A stretch of DNA of 64,000 bases. Source: Lysinibacillus capsici (lineage in GTDB: Bacteria; Bacillota; Bacilli; Bacillales_A; Planococcaceae). Shown piece after piece: positions 43,767-53,043 of this stretch. The stretch spans positions 1 to 64,000 of the forward strand of contig NZ_PXXX01000001.1 in the NCBI RefSeq assembly GCF_003367505.1, written 5' to 3'. Position numbers and translations under genes: made by a program. The stretch's first letter is position 1, and each line of letters starts with the position of its first letter. The notes beneath the pieces are model-generated. The model made no database searches and was not told the DNA's origin. It worked only from the letters and a program-made list of their open reading frames with translations.

Positions 43767-46151
43767 GTGACTTACAACATTAAAAAAGCAGCTGTTCTAG
43801 GTTCTGGGGTGATGGGCTCTGGAATTGCAGCACATTTAGCAAATATCGGTATACCAACATTACTATTGGATATAGCACCGAAGGAACTGACGCAAGAGGA
43901 AGAAGCAAAAGGCCTTTCTTTAGAGCATCCAGCTGTTAGAAATCGTATTGTAAACGGAGCTTTGCAAAAGTTATTAAAGCAAAAGCCAGCACCACTTACT
44001 TCTAAGAAAAATTTATCACTACTATCAGTTGGCAACTTTGAAGACGATCTAGGGAAACTAAAAGATGTAGATTGGATTATTGAGGTTGTTGTAGAAAATT
44101 TACCAATTAAACAAAGTCTTTATGAAAAAATTGATGCGGTTCGTTCACCAGGAACAATCATTAGTTCAAATACATCTGGTATTAGCATTAATGCGATGGC
44201 AGAGGGACGTTCAGATGATTTTCAAAAGCATTTTCTTGGCACACATTTTTTCAACCCACCTCGCTATTTAAAATTATTAGAAGTGATTCCTGCCAATACA
44301 ACTGCACCTGAAGTAGTTAGCTTCATGAAAACGTTTGGGGAAGATGTGCTTGGTAAAGGAGTTGTACTTGCAAAAGATACACCAAACTTTATTGCCAACC
44401 GCATCGGAACATATGGTTTACTTATCACTTTACAGGAAATGTTAAAAGGTGGTTACTCTGTTGGTGAGGTAGACTCTGTAACAGGTCCGCTTATCGGCCG
44501 TCCAAAGTCTGCAACTTTCCGTACGCTAGATGTAGTTGGTTTAGATACATTCATTCATGTAGCGAAAAATGTTTACGATCAAACAACAGGTGAGGAGCAG
44601 CAAGTATTTGCAGTACCTGAATTTTTACAAAAAATGGTCACAAACGGTTGGCTAGGAGCAAAATCGGGTCAAGGTTTCTTCTTAAAACAAGGAAAAGAGA
44701 TACATGAGATTGATCCAGCAACCTTAACGTATAGTCCAGCCAAAAAATTAAAAACACCTTCTATTGAAATGGCAAAACAAACTCGTGGATTGGCCAATAA
44801 AGTTAAGGCGTTAACCTATGCAAAGGATCGTACAGGCGAGCTATTATGGGGGATTTTTGCACCGACGCTCCTTTATTCTGCACAGCTGCATGGGGAGATT
44901 GCAGATGATATCGTAGCCATTGATAACGCGATGAAATGGGGATTCGGCTGGCAACAAGGGCCATTTGAGATTTGGGATGCTATAGGCGTAAAAGATTCTG
45001 TGGCGAAAATGGAGGCTGAGGGCCGAGAGGTACCTGCTTTTGTCAAAGAGATGTTAGCAAATGGCGTGGAGACATTCTATACAGAATTAGATGGAGATTT
45101 AGCTTACTATAATGGTTCACAATATGTGAAAGTGCCAGTCAATGAAAAAGAGATTAATTTAAAACGTTATAAGAAAAAGCATGGTGTGATTAAATCAAAC
45201 ACAGGTGCTAGTTTAATAGATTTAGGGGATGGAATTGCATTACTGGAGTTCCATTCGCAATCCAATGCAATCGGCTTGGATATTATTCAAATGATTAACT
45301 TTGCGGTAGATGAAGTAGAGGCTAACTATAAGGGCTTAGTCATCGGTAATCAGGGGAAAAACTTCTGTGTTGGGGCAAATCTAGGAATGATTTTGGTAGA
45401 AGCACAGGATGATAATATATTTGAGCTAGATTTCGTCATTAAAGCATTCCAAGATGCTATGCAGAAAATTAAATATTCACGTAAGCCTGTTGTAGCAGCA
45501 CCGTTTGCCATGACATTAGGCGGGGGAGCAGAGGTTTGCTTACCAGCTGCACATATTCAAGCAACAATGGAAACATATATGGGCTTAGTGGAAGTAGGGG
45601 TTGGATTAATCCCAGGTGGTGGCGGAAATAAAGCACTCTATCAGAAATTCCTAAAGGGCTTACCAAACGGCGTAGAGGTAGACTATCAACATATTGCTAA
45701 TAAAGTATTTGAAACAATTGCGATGGCGAAGGTTTCAACATCTGGTGAGGAAGCACGTGAAAATAATTTCCTAAACTTTGCGGATGGTATTTCAGTTAAT
45801 CCAGATCATCAATTGTATGATGCGAAGCAGGCGGCATTAGCACTTTACGAAGCGGGCTATCAACCACCTGTACCAACAAAAGTGCCAGTGGTCGGTGCAT
45901 CAGGCTATGGTACATTACTCATCGGTGCGCAAGGGATGTTTGAGTCAGGCTTTATTAGCGAACATGATTTAAAAATTGCTAAAAAATTAGCTTATGTTAT
46001 TGCAGGTGGAAAGGTTCCGTACGGCACATTAGTCGATGAGCAATATTTATTGAACTTAGAGCGTGAGGCATTCCTTAGTCTTGTTGCTGATCCACTATCA
46101 CAGCAGAGAATGCAACACATGCTGTTAAAAGGTAAACCACTTCGTAACTAA
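43767..46151 (+). CDS. fadN: 3-hydroxyacyl-CoA dehydrogenase/enoyl-CoA hydratase FadN
   Basis: 794 residues, bifunctional beta-oxidation enzyme (B. subtilis FadN is about the same length). N-terminal NAD domain with AAVLGSGVMGSGIAAHLA, DWIIEVVVENL and the catalytic His in GTHFFNPP; a second dehydrogenase helical domain; C-terminal crotonase domain with LEFHSQSNAIG, GKNFCVGANLG and LGGGAEVCLPAA near 585-625. The GTG at 43767 is chosen: AAGGGGGA lies seven bases upstream and the FadR operator lies in the upstream extension to 43647. First gene of fadN-fadA-fadE. Confidence 0.93.
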   Translation: MTYNIKKAAVLGSGVMGSGIAAHLANIGIPTLLLDIAPKELTQEEEAKGLSLEHPAVRNRIVNGALQKLLKQKPAPLTSKKNLSLLSVGNFEDDLGKLKDVDWIIEVVVENLPIKQSLYEKIDAVRSPGTIISSNTSGISINAMAEGRSDDFQKHFLGTHFFNPPRYLKLLEVIPANTTAPEVVSFMKTFGEDVLGKGVVLAKDTPNFIANRIGTYGLLITLQEMLKGGYSVGEVDSVTGPLIGRPKSATFRTLDVVGLDTFIHVAKNVYDQTTGEEQQVFAVPEFLQKMVTNGWLGAKSGQGFFLKQGKEIHEIDPATLTYSPAKKLKTPSIEMAKQTRGLANKVKALTYAKDRTGELLWGIFAPTLLYSAQLHGEIADDIVAIDNAMKWGFGWQQGPFEIWDAIGVKDSVAKMEAEGREVPAFVKEMLANGVETFYTELDGDLAYYNGSQYVKVPVNEKEINLKRYKKKHGVIKSNTGASLIDLGDGIALLEFHSQSNAIGLDIIQMINFAVDEVEANYKGLVIGNQGKNFCVGANLGMILVEAQDDNIFELDFVIKAFQDAMQKIKYSRKPVVAAPFAMTLGGGAEVCLPAAHIQATMETYMGLVEVGVGLIPGGGGNKALYQKFLKGLPNGVEVDYQHIANKVFETIAMAKVSTSGEEARENNFLNFADGISVNPDHQLYDAKQAALALYEAGYQPPVPTKVPVVGASGYGTLLIGAQGMFESGFISEHDLKIAKKLAYVIAGGKVPYGTLVDEQYLLNLEREAFLSLVADPLSQQRMQHMLLKGKPLRN

Positions 46152-46200
46152 TTGACGAAATAGATCAATCTTGCACATGAAACAAAGGGGGATTAATACG

Positions 46201-47373
46201 ATGCGTGAAGCCGTTATTGTAGCAGGAGCACGAACTCCAATTGGAAAAGCAAAAAAAGGTTCTTTAGCAACAGTAAGACCAGATGATTTTGGTGCTGTTG
46301 TAGTCAAGGAAACATTGAAAAGAGCAGGCTATGAAGGGCCAATTGATGATTTAATTTTAGGCTGTGCAATGCCAGAAGCAGAGCAAGGAATGAATGTAGC
46401 ACGTAGTATTGGGGCACTTGCTGGATTACCAGATACAACGCCTGCTCTGACAATCAATAGATTTTGCTCATCAGGTTTACAGGCAATTGCTTATGCAGCA
46501 GAGCGAATTATGCTAGGACACTCAAAGGCTATTCTTGCTGGTGGTGTAGAATCCATGAGTATGGTGCCGATGGTAGGGAATACACCACGTTTAAATCCGA
46601 CTTTAGCAGAAACGGCTCCACAGTATTATATGGGCATGGGGCATACAGCTGAGGAAGTAGCTCGTCAATATAATGTTAGTCGTGAAGACCAAGATGCTTT
46701 TGCTGTTCGCTCGCATGAGCTTGCTGAAAAGGCAATTAAAGAAGGTAAATTCAATGATGAAATTGTACCAATTGAAGTGGAACAGCACTACGTAGATGAT
46801 AACAATAAACCACAAGTGAAAAAATTCACATTCAGTATGGATGAAGGTGTACGTCCAGGTACATCAGTTGAAGGTTTAGCCAAACTACGTCCAGCTTTCC
46901 ACGTAAAAGGCAGTGTAACGGCGGGCAATGCCTCTCAAACTTCTGATGGTGCAGCAGCTGTACTAGTAATGGATCGTGAAGAGGCTGACAAGCAAGGACT
47001 GACACCAATGGCAAAATTCCTAGGCTTTGCAGTTGGCGGTGTACCTCCTGAAGTAATGGGTATCGGGCCTATCGTGGCAGTGCCAAAAGCGTTGGAAATT
47101 GCGGGTTTATCCATCGAAGATATTGATTTATGGGAAATCAATGAAGCATTTGCTTCACAGTCATTACAGGTGGTACGTCATTTAGGCATCGACCAAGAGA
47201 AAGTCAATGTCAATGGTGGAGCGATTGCATTAGGTCATCCACTAGGCGCAACGGGAGCTATTTTAACATTAAAGCTAATTCATGAATTGAAGCGTCAAGG
47301 GAAGAAATATGGCGTAGTGACAATGTGTATTGGTGGCGGCATGGGTGCTGCTGGCGTATTTGAAATTCTATAA
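46201..47373 (+). CDS. fadA: Acetyl-CoA acyltransferase (3-ketoacyl-CoA thiolase) FadA
   Basis: About 391 residues, the length of B. subtilis FadA. Thiolytic cleavage of 3-ketoacyl-CoA. Nucleophile Cys near residue 88 in [24 protein letters not shown] near 310, [16 protein letters not shown] near 345 (His) and the second Cys in [18 protein letters not shown] at 46201 with AAAGGGGGA upstream; 49 bases after fadN. A conserved hairpin lies between it and fadE. Confidence 0.94.
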   Translation: MREAVIVAGARTPIGKAKKGSLATVRPDDFGAVVVKETLKRAGYEGPIDDLILGCAMPEAEQGMNVARSIGALAGLPDTTPALTINRFCSSGLQAIAYAAERIMLGHSKAILAGGVESMSMVPMVGNTPRLNPTLAETAPQYYMGMGHTAEEVARQYNVSREDQDAFAVRSHELAEKAIKEGKFNDEIVPIEVEQHYVDDNNKPQVKKFTFSMDEGVRPGTSVEGLAKLRPAFHVKGSVTAGNASQTSDGAAAVLVMDREEADKQGLTPMAKFLGFAVGGVPPEVMGIGPIVAVPKALEIAGLSIEDIDLWEINEAFASQSLQVVRHLGIDQEKVNVNGGAIALGHPLGATGAILTLKLIHELKRQGKKYGVVTMCIGGGMGAAGVFEIL

Positions 47374-47386
47374 TATTTGCTAGATC

Positions 47387-47442
47387 AGCTTGAGGTGTAC
47401 TGTTTACGGTTGCCTCCGAACATTGTATACGTCAAGCTTTTC
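47387..47442 (+). promoter_or_regulatory. Hairpin between fadA and fadE
   Basis: Arms AGCTTGAGGTGTAC and GTATACGTCAAGCT, 12 of 14 paired, separated by 24 bases and followed by TTTTCT. It looks like a partial terminator or processing site that may lower fadE expression relative to fadNA. Confidence 0.5.
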
Positions 47443-47499
47443 TATACATGATCATTAGGGGAATCAACTAACAAAAAGATATATTGGGAGGAATTAATC

Positions 47500-49284
47500 A
47501 TGACTGAAAAAACAACTGATTTCATTAAAGGCGGCGGATTTCTTATTGAAGATGTGGAATTAGATCGTGTATTTACACCGGAAGATTTCACTGACGAGCA
47601 TAAAATGATTGCTAAAACAACAGAGGAATACGTTACAAATGAAGTTTTACCAGTAGTGGAAAATTTAGAGCACCATGAATTTGAGCATTCAGTGCGTCTC
47701 CTAAAAAGTGCAGGCGAATTAGGCTTACTTGGAGCAGATGTGCCTGAAGAATACGAAGGGCTAGGATTAGACAAAGTTTCTTCAGCTTTAATCGCTGAAA
47801 AAATGTCTATTGCAGGTGGTTTCTCTATCACACATGGTGCTCACGTTGGTATTGGGTCATTACCAATTGTTCTATTCGGTAATGAAGATCAAAAGAGAAA
47901 ATATTTACCTAAGCTTGCTTCAGGTGAATTAATCGCTGCCTATGCATTAACAGAGCCAGGTTCAGGTTCAGATGCTCTAGGTGCAAAAACGACTGCAAAA
48001 TTAAACGAAGCTGGCACACATTATATTTTAAATGGTGAAAAACAGTGGATTACGAATGCAGGCTTTGCTGATGTATTTGTGGTCTACGCAAAAATTGATG
48101 GCGATAAATTCTCCGCCTTTATCGTAGAACGTGCCTACAATGGTGTTTCAGTTGGTCCTGAAGAAAAGAAAATGGGGATTAAATCATCATCAACTCGTAC
48201 ATTAGTATTGGAAGATGCGGAAGTACCTGTAGAAAATCTATTAGGCGAAATTGGTCGTGGTCATATTATTGCGTTCAATATTTTAAACATTGGTCGTTAT
48301 AAACTAGGCGTGGGCACAATTGGCGGATCGAAACGTGCATTGGAGTTAGCTATTCAGTATACAAACCAACGTCAGCAATTTAAGACAAAGCTTTCTGATT
48401 TCAATCTGACAAAAGAGAAATTATCAACGATGGCTTCTCAATTGTATGCTTCAGAATCATTAAACTATCGTACTGTGGGTCTATTTGAGGATCGTTTAAG
48501 CCAATTAAGCCTAGAAGAGCAAAAGCAAGGTAAAGAAATTGCAGGAGCGATTGCTGAATATGCCATTGAATGCTCTATTGCTAAAGTATTCGGTTCAGAA
48601 ACTTTAGACTATATTGCTGATGAAGCTGTCCAACTTCATGGCGGTTATGGCTTTATGGCTGAATATGAGGTAGAGCGTATTTACCGTGATTCTCGTATTA
48701 ATCGAATTTTTGAAGGTACAAACGAAATTAACCGCATGATTGTACCTGGCACATTTATGAAAAAGGCGCTAAAAGGTGAGCTACCATTATTACAAGTTGC
48801 CCAAAATTTACAGCAAGAGCTGCTTATGCTAATGCCAGAGGATATCGGTACAGAGCCGTTAGCACAAGAAAAATATTTAGTGAAAAATGCCAAGAAGATT
48901 GCTGTATTAGCTGCAGGATTAGCAGCACAACGCTTTGGTGCAAAGCTTGATCAAGAGCAAGAAGTATTGGTAAACATTGCGAATATAGCTAACCAATTAT
49001 TTGCAATGGAATCAGCTGTCTTACGTACAGAAAAAGCAATTGCTCGTGACGGTGCTGAAAAAGCACATCAAAAATTGCTATACACACAAATTTTCTGCCA
49101 AGAAGCATTCGCAGAAATCGAAAAAGAAGCAAAAGACACAATTCTTGCTTCAGCGGATGGCGATGCAGCCCGTATGACATTATCTGCACTGCGTAAGCTA
49201 ACGCGTAATAATCCATACAATTTAATTGCGAAGAAGCGTGAGGCTTCCGTTAAATTAATTGATGCTGAAAAATATATTGTATAA
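47500..49284 (+). CDS. fadE: Acyl-CoA dehydrogenase FadE
   Basis: 594 residues, same length as B. subtilis FadE. FAD-dependent first step of beta-oxidation, giving trans-2-enoyl-CoA. YALTEPGSGSDALGAKT near 150 and WITNAGFADVFVVYAK near 180 (FAD/substrate sites), QLHGGYGFMAEYEVERIYRDSRI near 380, and IFEGTNEINRMIV, where the catalytic Glu occurs. The C-terminal 180 residues are an extra helical domain typical of this long FadE type. GGGAGGA upstream; strong terminator after the gene. Confidence 0.94.
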   Translation: MTEKTTDFIKGGGFLIEDVELDRVFTPEDFTDEHKMIAKTTEEYVTNEVLPVVENLEHHEFEHSVRLLKSAGELGLLGADVPEEYEGLGLDKVSSALIAEKMSIAGGFSITHGAHVGIGSLPIVLFGNEDQKRKYLPKLASGELIAAYALTEPGSGSDALGAKTTAKLNEAGTHYILNGEKQWITNAGFADVFVVYAKIDGDKFSAFIVERAYNGVSVGPEEKKMGIKSSSTRTLVLEDAEVPVENLLGEIGRGHIIAFNILNIGRYKLGVGTIGGSKRALELAIQYTNQRQQFKTKLSDFNLTKEKLSTMASQLYASESLNYRTVGLFEDRLSQLSLEEQKQGKEIAGAIAEYAIECSIAKVFGSETLDYIADEAVQLHGGYGFMAEYEVERIYRDSRINRIFEGTNEINRMIVPGTFMKKALKGELPLLQVAQNLQQELLMLMPEDIGTEPLAQEKYLVKNAKKIAVLAAGLAAQRFGAKLDQEQEVLVNIANIANQLFAMESAVLRTEKAIARDGAEKAHQKLLYTQIFCQEAFAEIEKEAKDTILASADGDAARMTLSALRKLTRNNPYNLIAKKREASVKLIDAEKYIV

Positions 49285-49297
49285 TAGTGCAAATTTA

Positions 49298-49332
49298 ACC
49301 TAGCTATCTGCAAAAGATAGCTAGGTTTTTTT
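49298..49332 (+). terminator. Terminator of the fad operon
   Basis: Perfect 12-bp stem ACCTAGCTATCT / AGATAGCTAGGT followed by seven T. Confidence 0.9.
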
Positions 49333-49468
49333 ATATGAGATGGATAATCGTAAAAGGAGCGGATAAATTTGCACAACTGGTGGATAAACTTACAAAAAAA
49401 AGTGAAGTTCACCATTGAAAACAACTATGATGGTATACTACAGAAAAAGACAGAAGAGGAGCATTGTA

Positions 49469-49825
49469 ATGACGATTCAATTTTTCCATTATCCGAAATG
49501 TACAACATGTAAAAAGGCACAGAAGTGGTTAAATGAGCATGAGGTTTCCTATGAAGAGGTACATATCGCAGAGCAACCTCCCACTAAAGAAGAACTAACA
49601 GCTATTTGGCAAGCTAGTGGACAGCCTTTGAAGAAATTTTTTAATACCTCAGGCATGAAATATCGTGAGCTTGGCTTAAAGGACAAGTTAGCGGAAATGA
49701 CGGAGGATGAGCAGCTTGAGCTACTTGCTTCAGATGGCATGTTAATTAAACGTCCCATCGTGACAGATGGAAAAAAAGTTACTTTAGGTTTTAAAGAAGT
49801 AGATTTTGAGCAAGCTTGGAAATAA
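49469..49825 (+). CDS. yusI: ArsC/Spx-family protein YusI
   Basis: 118 residues, thioredoxin-fold ArsC/Spx family. CTTC redox pair in HYPKCTTCKKAQKWL near residue 10, then the family segment KKFFNTSGMKYRELGLKD and MLIKRPIVTDGKKVTLGFKE near 75-105. No Spx-type RNA polymerase interaction evidence. Orthologue of B. subtilis yusI, which also precedes gcvH. ATG 49469 with AGAGGAG seven bases upstream; the open frame to 49415 is not used. Confidence 0.85.
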   Translation: MTIQFFHYPKCTTCKKAQKWLNEHEVSYEEVHIAEQPPTKEELTAIWQASGQPLKKFFNTSGMKYRELGLKDKLAEMTEDEQLELLASDGMLIKRPIVTDGKKVTLGFKEVDFEQAWK

Positions 49826-49906
49826 CCGTATTAAACCTTGTATTTATAGGAGAAGTATGGCACACTGAAAGTGAATATATTACATATTTATGGAGGGGTT
49901 TTTTGC

Positions 49907-50287
49907 ATGAGCACACCTAAAGACTTACGATACTCTGAAGAACATGAATGGGTAAAAGTAGAAGATGGAAAAGTACGTATTGGTATTACTCACTTCGCAC
50001 AATCTGAATTAGGAGATATCGTATTCGTTGAGCTTCCACAAGTTGGCGACGAAATCAAAACAGATGATCCATTCGGTAGCGTAGAATCAGTAAAAACTGT
50101 TTCTGAATTATATGCACCAATCTCAGGTACTGTAGTTGAAGTAAATGCAGATTTAGAAGATAGCCCAGAATTCGTTAATGAATCACCATATGAAAAAGCA
50201 TGGATGATCGTTGTTGAGCCTGCTGACGCATCAGAAGTTGAGAAACTAATGACAGCAGAGCAATACGAAGAAATGATCGCTGAATAA
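49907..50287 (+). CDS. gcvH: Glycine cleavage system protein H (lipoyl carrier)
   Basis: About 126 residues. [20 protein letters not shown], then [15 protein letters not shown] and the lipoylation site [15 protein letters not shown] with Lys near residue 63. It carries the aminomethyl group in glycine cleavage and in bacilli serves as lipoyl relay for other 2-oxoacid dehydrogenases. It is separate from any gcvP/gcvT, as in B. subtilis. GGAGGGG eight bases upstream. Followed by a terminator. Confidence 0.95.
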   Translation: MSTPKDLRYSEEHEWVKVEDGKVRIGITHFAQSELGDIVFVELPQVGDEIKTDDPFGSVESVKTVSELYAPISGTVVEVNADLEDSPEFVNESPYEKAWMIVVEPADASEVEKLMTAEQYEEMIAE

Positions 50288-50304
50288 GACAAGCCATAAT
50301 CGAA

Positions 50305-50333
50305 AAACGTCGGAAACTACCGGCGTTTTTTGT
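50305..50333 (+). terminator. Terminator after gcvH
   Basis: Stem AAACGTCGG / CCGGCGTTT (one G-T pair), then a T run. Confidence 0.8.
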
Positions 50334-50378
50334 TATATAATGACTTATAAGTGGGGATCTCTAAATGGAGGTGGCGTA

Positions 50379-50720
50379 ATGTTCGAGGGAAAATGCTTGA
50401 TAGTAGAAGGGCGCTCAGATAAGCTACAAATTGAGCCTATTTTGAATGAGAATGTTACAATACTATGTACGAATGGTACAATTGGTGTGCATCAATTAGA
50501 AGAACTACTGGATCCCTATGAGGGCTGTGAGCTATTTACTTTTTTTGATGCAGATACTTCTGGCGATAAGCTACGTGCATTAATGGACAGACATTATCCA
50601 GAAGCTGAGCATCTGCGCACAATGCCAACATATAAGGAAGTAGAAACGACACCAAGAAAAGTGCTAGCGATGATTTTACTGCGTGCACATTTTTCAATCC
50701 ATAATGAATATATTTTGTAA
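50379..50720 (+). CDS. yusF: Toprim-domain protein YusF
   Basis: About 113 residues, a stand-alone Toprim domain: catalytic Glu in CLIVEGRSDK near residue 10 and the DxD as FFDADTSGDKLRAL near 60. Similar to B. subtilis YusF and RNase M5-like small Toprim proteins. Exact substrate unknown. GGAGGTGG upstream of the ATG at 50379. Fourteen bases separate it from the thioredoxin-like gene. Confidence 0.82.
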   Translation: MFEGKCLIVEGRSDKLQIEPILNENVTILCTNGTIGVHQLEELLDPYEGCELFTFFDADTSGDKLRALMDRHYPEAEHLRTMPTYKEVETTPRKVLAMILLRAHFSIHNEYIL

Positions 50721-50734
50721 GGTTGCGTGAGTAA

Positions 50735-51046
50735 ATGGAAGAATGGTCAATAGAGCAGTGGGAAGCGGCTAAACAGTCGGGAGAGAAAACTGCATTTTAT
50801 TTATATACACCGATGTGTGGAACGTGTGCAGTGGCATCTAAAATGATGTCCATTATTGAGCAATTACTGCCACAGCTACAAATTGGTAAAGCAAATATCA
50901 ACTTTTTGGAACACATAGCTTATGAGCATCAAATTGAAAGTGTTCCATGTCTACTCATCAGTGATGGCGGAAAAGTGACAGAAAAGATTTATGCTTTTCA
51001 ATCCGTACCATTTTTATATGAATTGTTAAAAAAATCAATTGACTGA
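50735..51046 (+). CDS. yusE: Thioredoxin-like protein YusE
   Basis: 103 residues. YLYTPMCGTCAVASKMM with a CGTC active site near residue 28 and the cis-Pro in ESVPCLLIS near 70. Probably cotranscribed with yusF. Same position as yusE in B. subtilis. Precise redox partner unknown. Confidence 0.83.
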   Translation: MEEWSIEQWEAAKQSGEKTAFYLYTPMCGTCAVASKMMSIIEQLLPQLQIGKANINFLEHIAYEHQIESVPCLLISDGGKVTEKIYAFQSVPFLYELLKKSID

Positions 51047-51100
51047 ACTTTACTAGCGTGGTAAAGTATCAAATATATTACTAAAACATTAAATATATCG

Positions 51101-51264
51101 AACTCTTATGAAGAGTGGCGGAGGGAAGTGCCCTATGAAGCCCGGCAACCATCACAATGTGAAAAGGTGCCAAATCACCCAAAGATTTTTCTTTGAAAGA
51201 TGAGAGAACGGTTTAACGTATCATACGTGACCCCTTCTACTTGTCTGTGAGTGAAGGGGTTTTC
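51101..51264 (+). promoter_or_regulatory. SAM-I (S-box) riboswitch with terminator
   Basis: The classic S-box core can be read: CTTATG-AAGAGTGGCGGAGGGA, then GCCCTATGAAGCCCGGCAACC (51131-51150), GGTGCCAA at 51167-51174 and GATGAGAGA at 51199-51207. An intrinsic terminator follows at 51230-51264 (ACCCCTTC / GAAGGGGT plus T run). S-adenosylmethionine binding would favour termination and shut off the metNPQ transporter, as in other bacilli. The aptamer ends about 80 bases before metN. Confidence 0.95.
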
Positions 51265-51288
51265 TATATGAGAAAAGGAGTATTCGCT

Positions 51289-52317
51289 ATGATCCAGCTT
51301 CAAAATATTACAAAGAAATACAAAACAGCAAATGGCGAATTAACGGCAGTCAAAGACGTCAACCTTACTATTAATAAAGGTGAAATTTTTGGCATTATCG
51401 GCTATAGTGGTGCTGGTAAAAGTACCATGATTCGTTTATTAAACGGTTTAGAGAAACCGACAGCAGGAACAGTAACGGTGAACAATCAAGAATTTTCATC
51501 GATAAAAGGGCAAAAACTTAGAGCAGCTAGACAAAAGGTAAGTATGATTTTCCAGCATTTTAATTTACTTTGGTCAAGAACAGTTGCCGAAAATATTGCA
51601 TTCCCTTTAGAAATCGCAGGCTTCCCAAAGGCTCAACGTGAAGCGCGTGTGAAGGAATTAATTGCCCTTGTAGGCTTAGAAGGGCGCGATAAGGCATATC
51701 CATCCCAGCTTTCTGGGGGACAAAAGCAGCGTGTAGGAATTGCACGTGCATTAGCGAATAATCCAGAGGTTTTACTATGTGATGAGGCGACATCCGCACT
51801 CGACCCTGAAACAACGGATGCCATTCTTGATTTACTCGTAGATATAAATGAACGCTTAGGCTTAACAATCGTCCTGATTACCCACGAAATGCATGTCATC
51901 CGCAAAATTTGTCATCGTGTAGCGGTGATGGAGGCAGGCGAAATTGTGGAACGTGGTGAGGTATTACAAGTCTTCCAAGCCCCACAGGCGGCTATTACTA
52001 AGAAGTTTGTATCTCAAATTACAGACACTAAGGAAACACAGGATACGGTAGCACAAATTAAAACAAACTATCCAACTGGACAACTTGTCAAATTGATTTT
52101 TGTTGGTGAAAAAACAGAACAGCCTGTCATCTCACATCTTGTGAAACAATTTGATGTAGAAGTAAGTATTGTTCACGGAAATATTTCGCAAACAAAAAAT
52201 GGTGCATATGGTACATTGATTGTGCAAATTGATGGCTCTCAGACAAACGTCACTGAAGCCCTTCGTTATTTAAATACAGTGGAAGTACAGACGGAGGTGA
52301 TTGAAAATGCTAACTAA
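51289..52317 (+). CDS. metN: Methionine ABC transporter ATP-binding protein MetN
   Basis: 342 residues. Walker A GYSGAGKST near residue 38, Q-loop IFQHFNLL, signature LSGGQKQRVGIARAL near 142, Walker B VLLCDEATSALDP, and the switch His in ITHEMHV. The C-terminal 100 residues are the NIL regulatory domain that binds methionine (GKLVKLIFVGEKTEQ...). ATG 51289 with AAAAGGAG eight bases upstream. Overlaps metP. First gene after the S-box. Confidence 0.95.
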   Translation: MIQLQNITKKYKTANGELTAVKDVNLTINKGEIFGIIGYSGAGKSTMIRLLNGLEKPTAGTVTVNNQEFSSIKGQKLRAARQKVSMIFQHFNLLWSRTVAENIAFPLEIAGFPKAQREARVKELIALVGLEGRDKAYPSQLSGGQKQRVGIARALANNPEVLLCDEATSALDPETTDAILDLLVDINERLGLTIVLITHEMHVIRKICHRVAVMEAGEIVERGEVLQVFQAPQAAITKKFVSQITDTKETQDTVAQIKTNYPTGQLVKLIFVGEKTEQPVISHLVKQFDVEVSIVHGNISQTKNGAYGTLIVQIDGSQTNVTEALRYLNTVEVQTEVIENAN

Positions 52318-52975
52318 TCTCTTTCCGAATGTAGACTGGGAAAATATGTGGCAAGCTACCTATGAAACTTTATACATGACAGCTATATCAACGGTTGTGA
52401 CATTTATTCTTGGGTTAGTCATTGGTATTGTTCTATTTCTAACTAGCCCCAATCAGTTATGGGCAAATAAAATCGTTAACTTTTTAACAGGATCACTCGT
52501 TAATATTTTCCGTTCCATTCCATTTATCGTATTAATTATTTTATTAATTCCATTTACGAAATTTTTACTAGGTACAATTCGCGGTGCCAATGCGGCGTTA
52601 CCTGCTTTAATTATCGGTGCAGCACCGTTTTATGCTCGTATGGTATTAATTGCGTTACGTGAAATTGATAAAGGTGTGATTGAAGCAGCCCGTTCAATGG
52701 GAGCAAAAACTTCTACGATTATTTGGAAAGTATTGGTTCCTGAATCATTACCAGCTTTGATTTCTGGTATCACTGTAACGGCTGTTGCTCTTGTAGGATA
52801 TACAGCGATGGCAGGAATTATTGGTGCAGGTGGTCTTGGTAACTTAGCTTTCTTAGACGGCTTCCAGCGAAATCGCCAAGATGTGACATTAATGGCAACT
52901 ATTTTGATCTTAGTAGTCGTATTTATTATTCAATGGATTGGTGATTTAATTACCGAGAAAATTGATAAACGCTAG
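52307..52975 (+). CDS. metP: Methionine ABC transporter permease MetP (MetI)
   Basis: About 222 residues with five membrane helices. Permease EAA-loop: EIDKGVIEAARSMGAKTSTIIWKVLVPE near residue 130. N-terminal part MLTNLFPNVDWENMWQATYETLYM is typical of MetI/MetP. The ATG at 52307 is served by GGAGGTGA; a TTG two codons earlier is too near the site. Coupled to metN by overlap. Confidence 0.94.
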   Translation: MLTNLFPNVDWENMWQATYETLYMTAISTVVTFILGLVIGIVLFLTSPNQLWANKIVNFLTGSLVNIFRSIPFIVLIILLIPFTKFLLGTIRGANAALPALIIGAAPFYARMVLIALREIDKGVIEAARSMGAKTSTIIWKVLVPESLPALISGITVTAVALVGYTAMAGIIGAGGLGNLAFLDGFQRNRQDVTLMATILILVVVFIIQWIGDLITEKIDKR

Positions 52976-53043
52976 CAAGAAAAAGGGGTTATTCCGGTTT
53001 TTACCGCTAACATATTTTAAACAAATAAAAGGGAGTGTCATAA

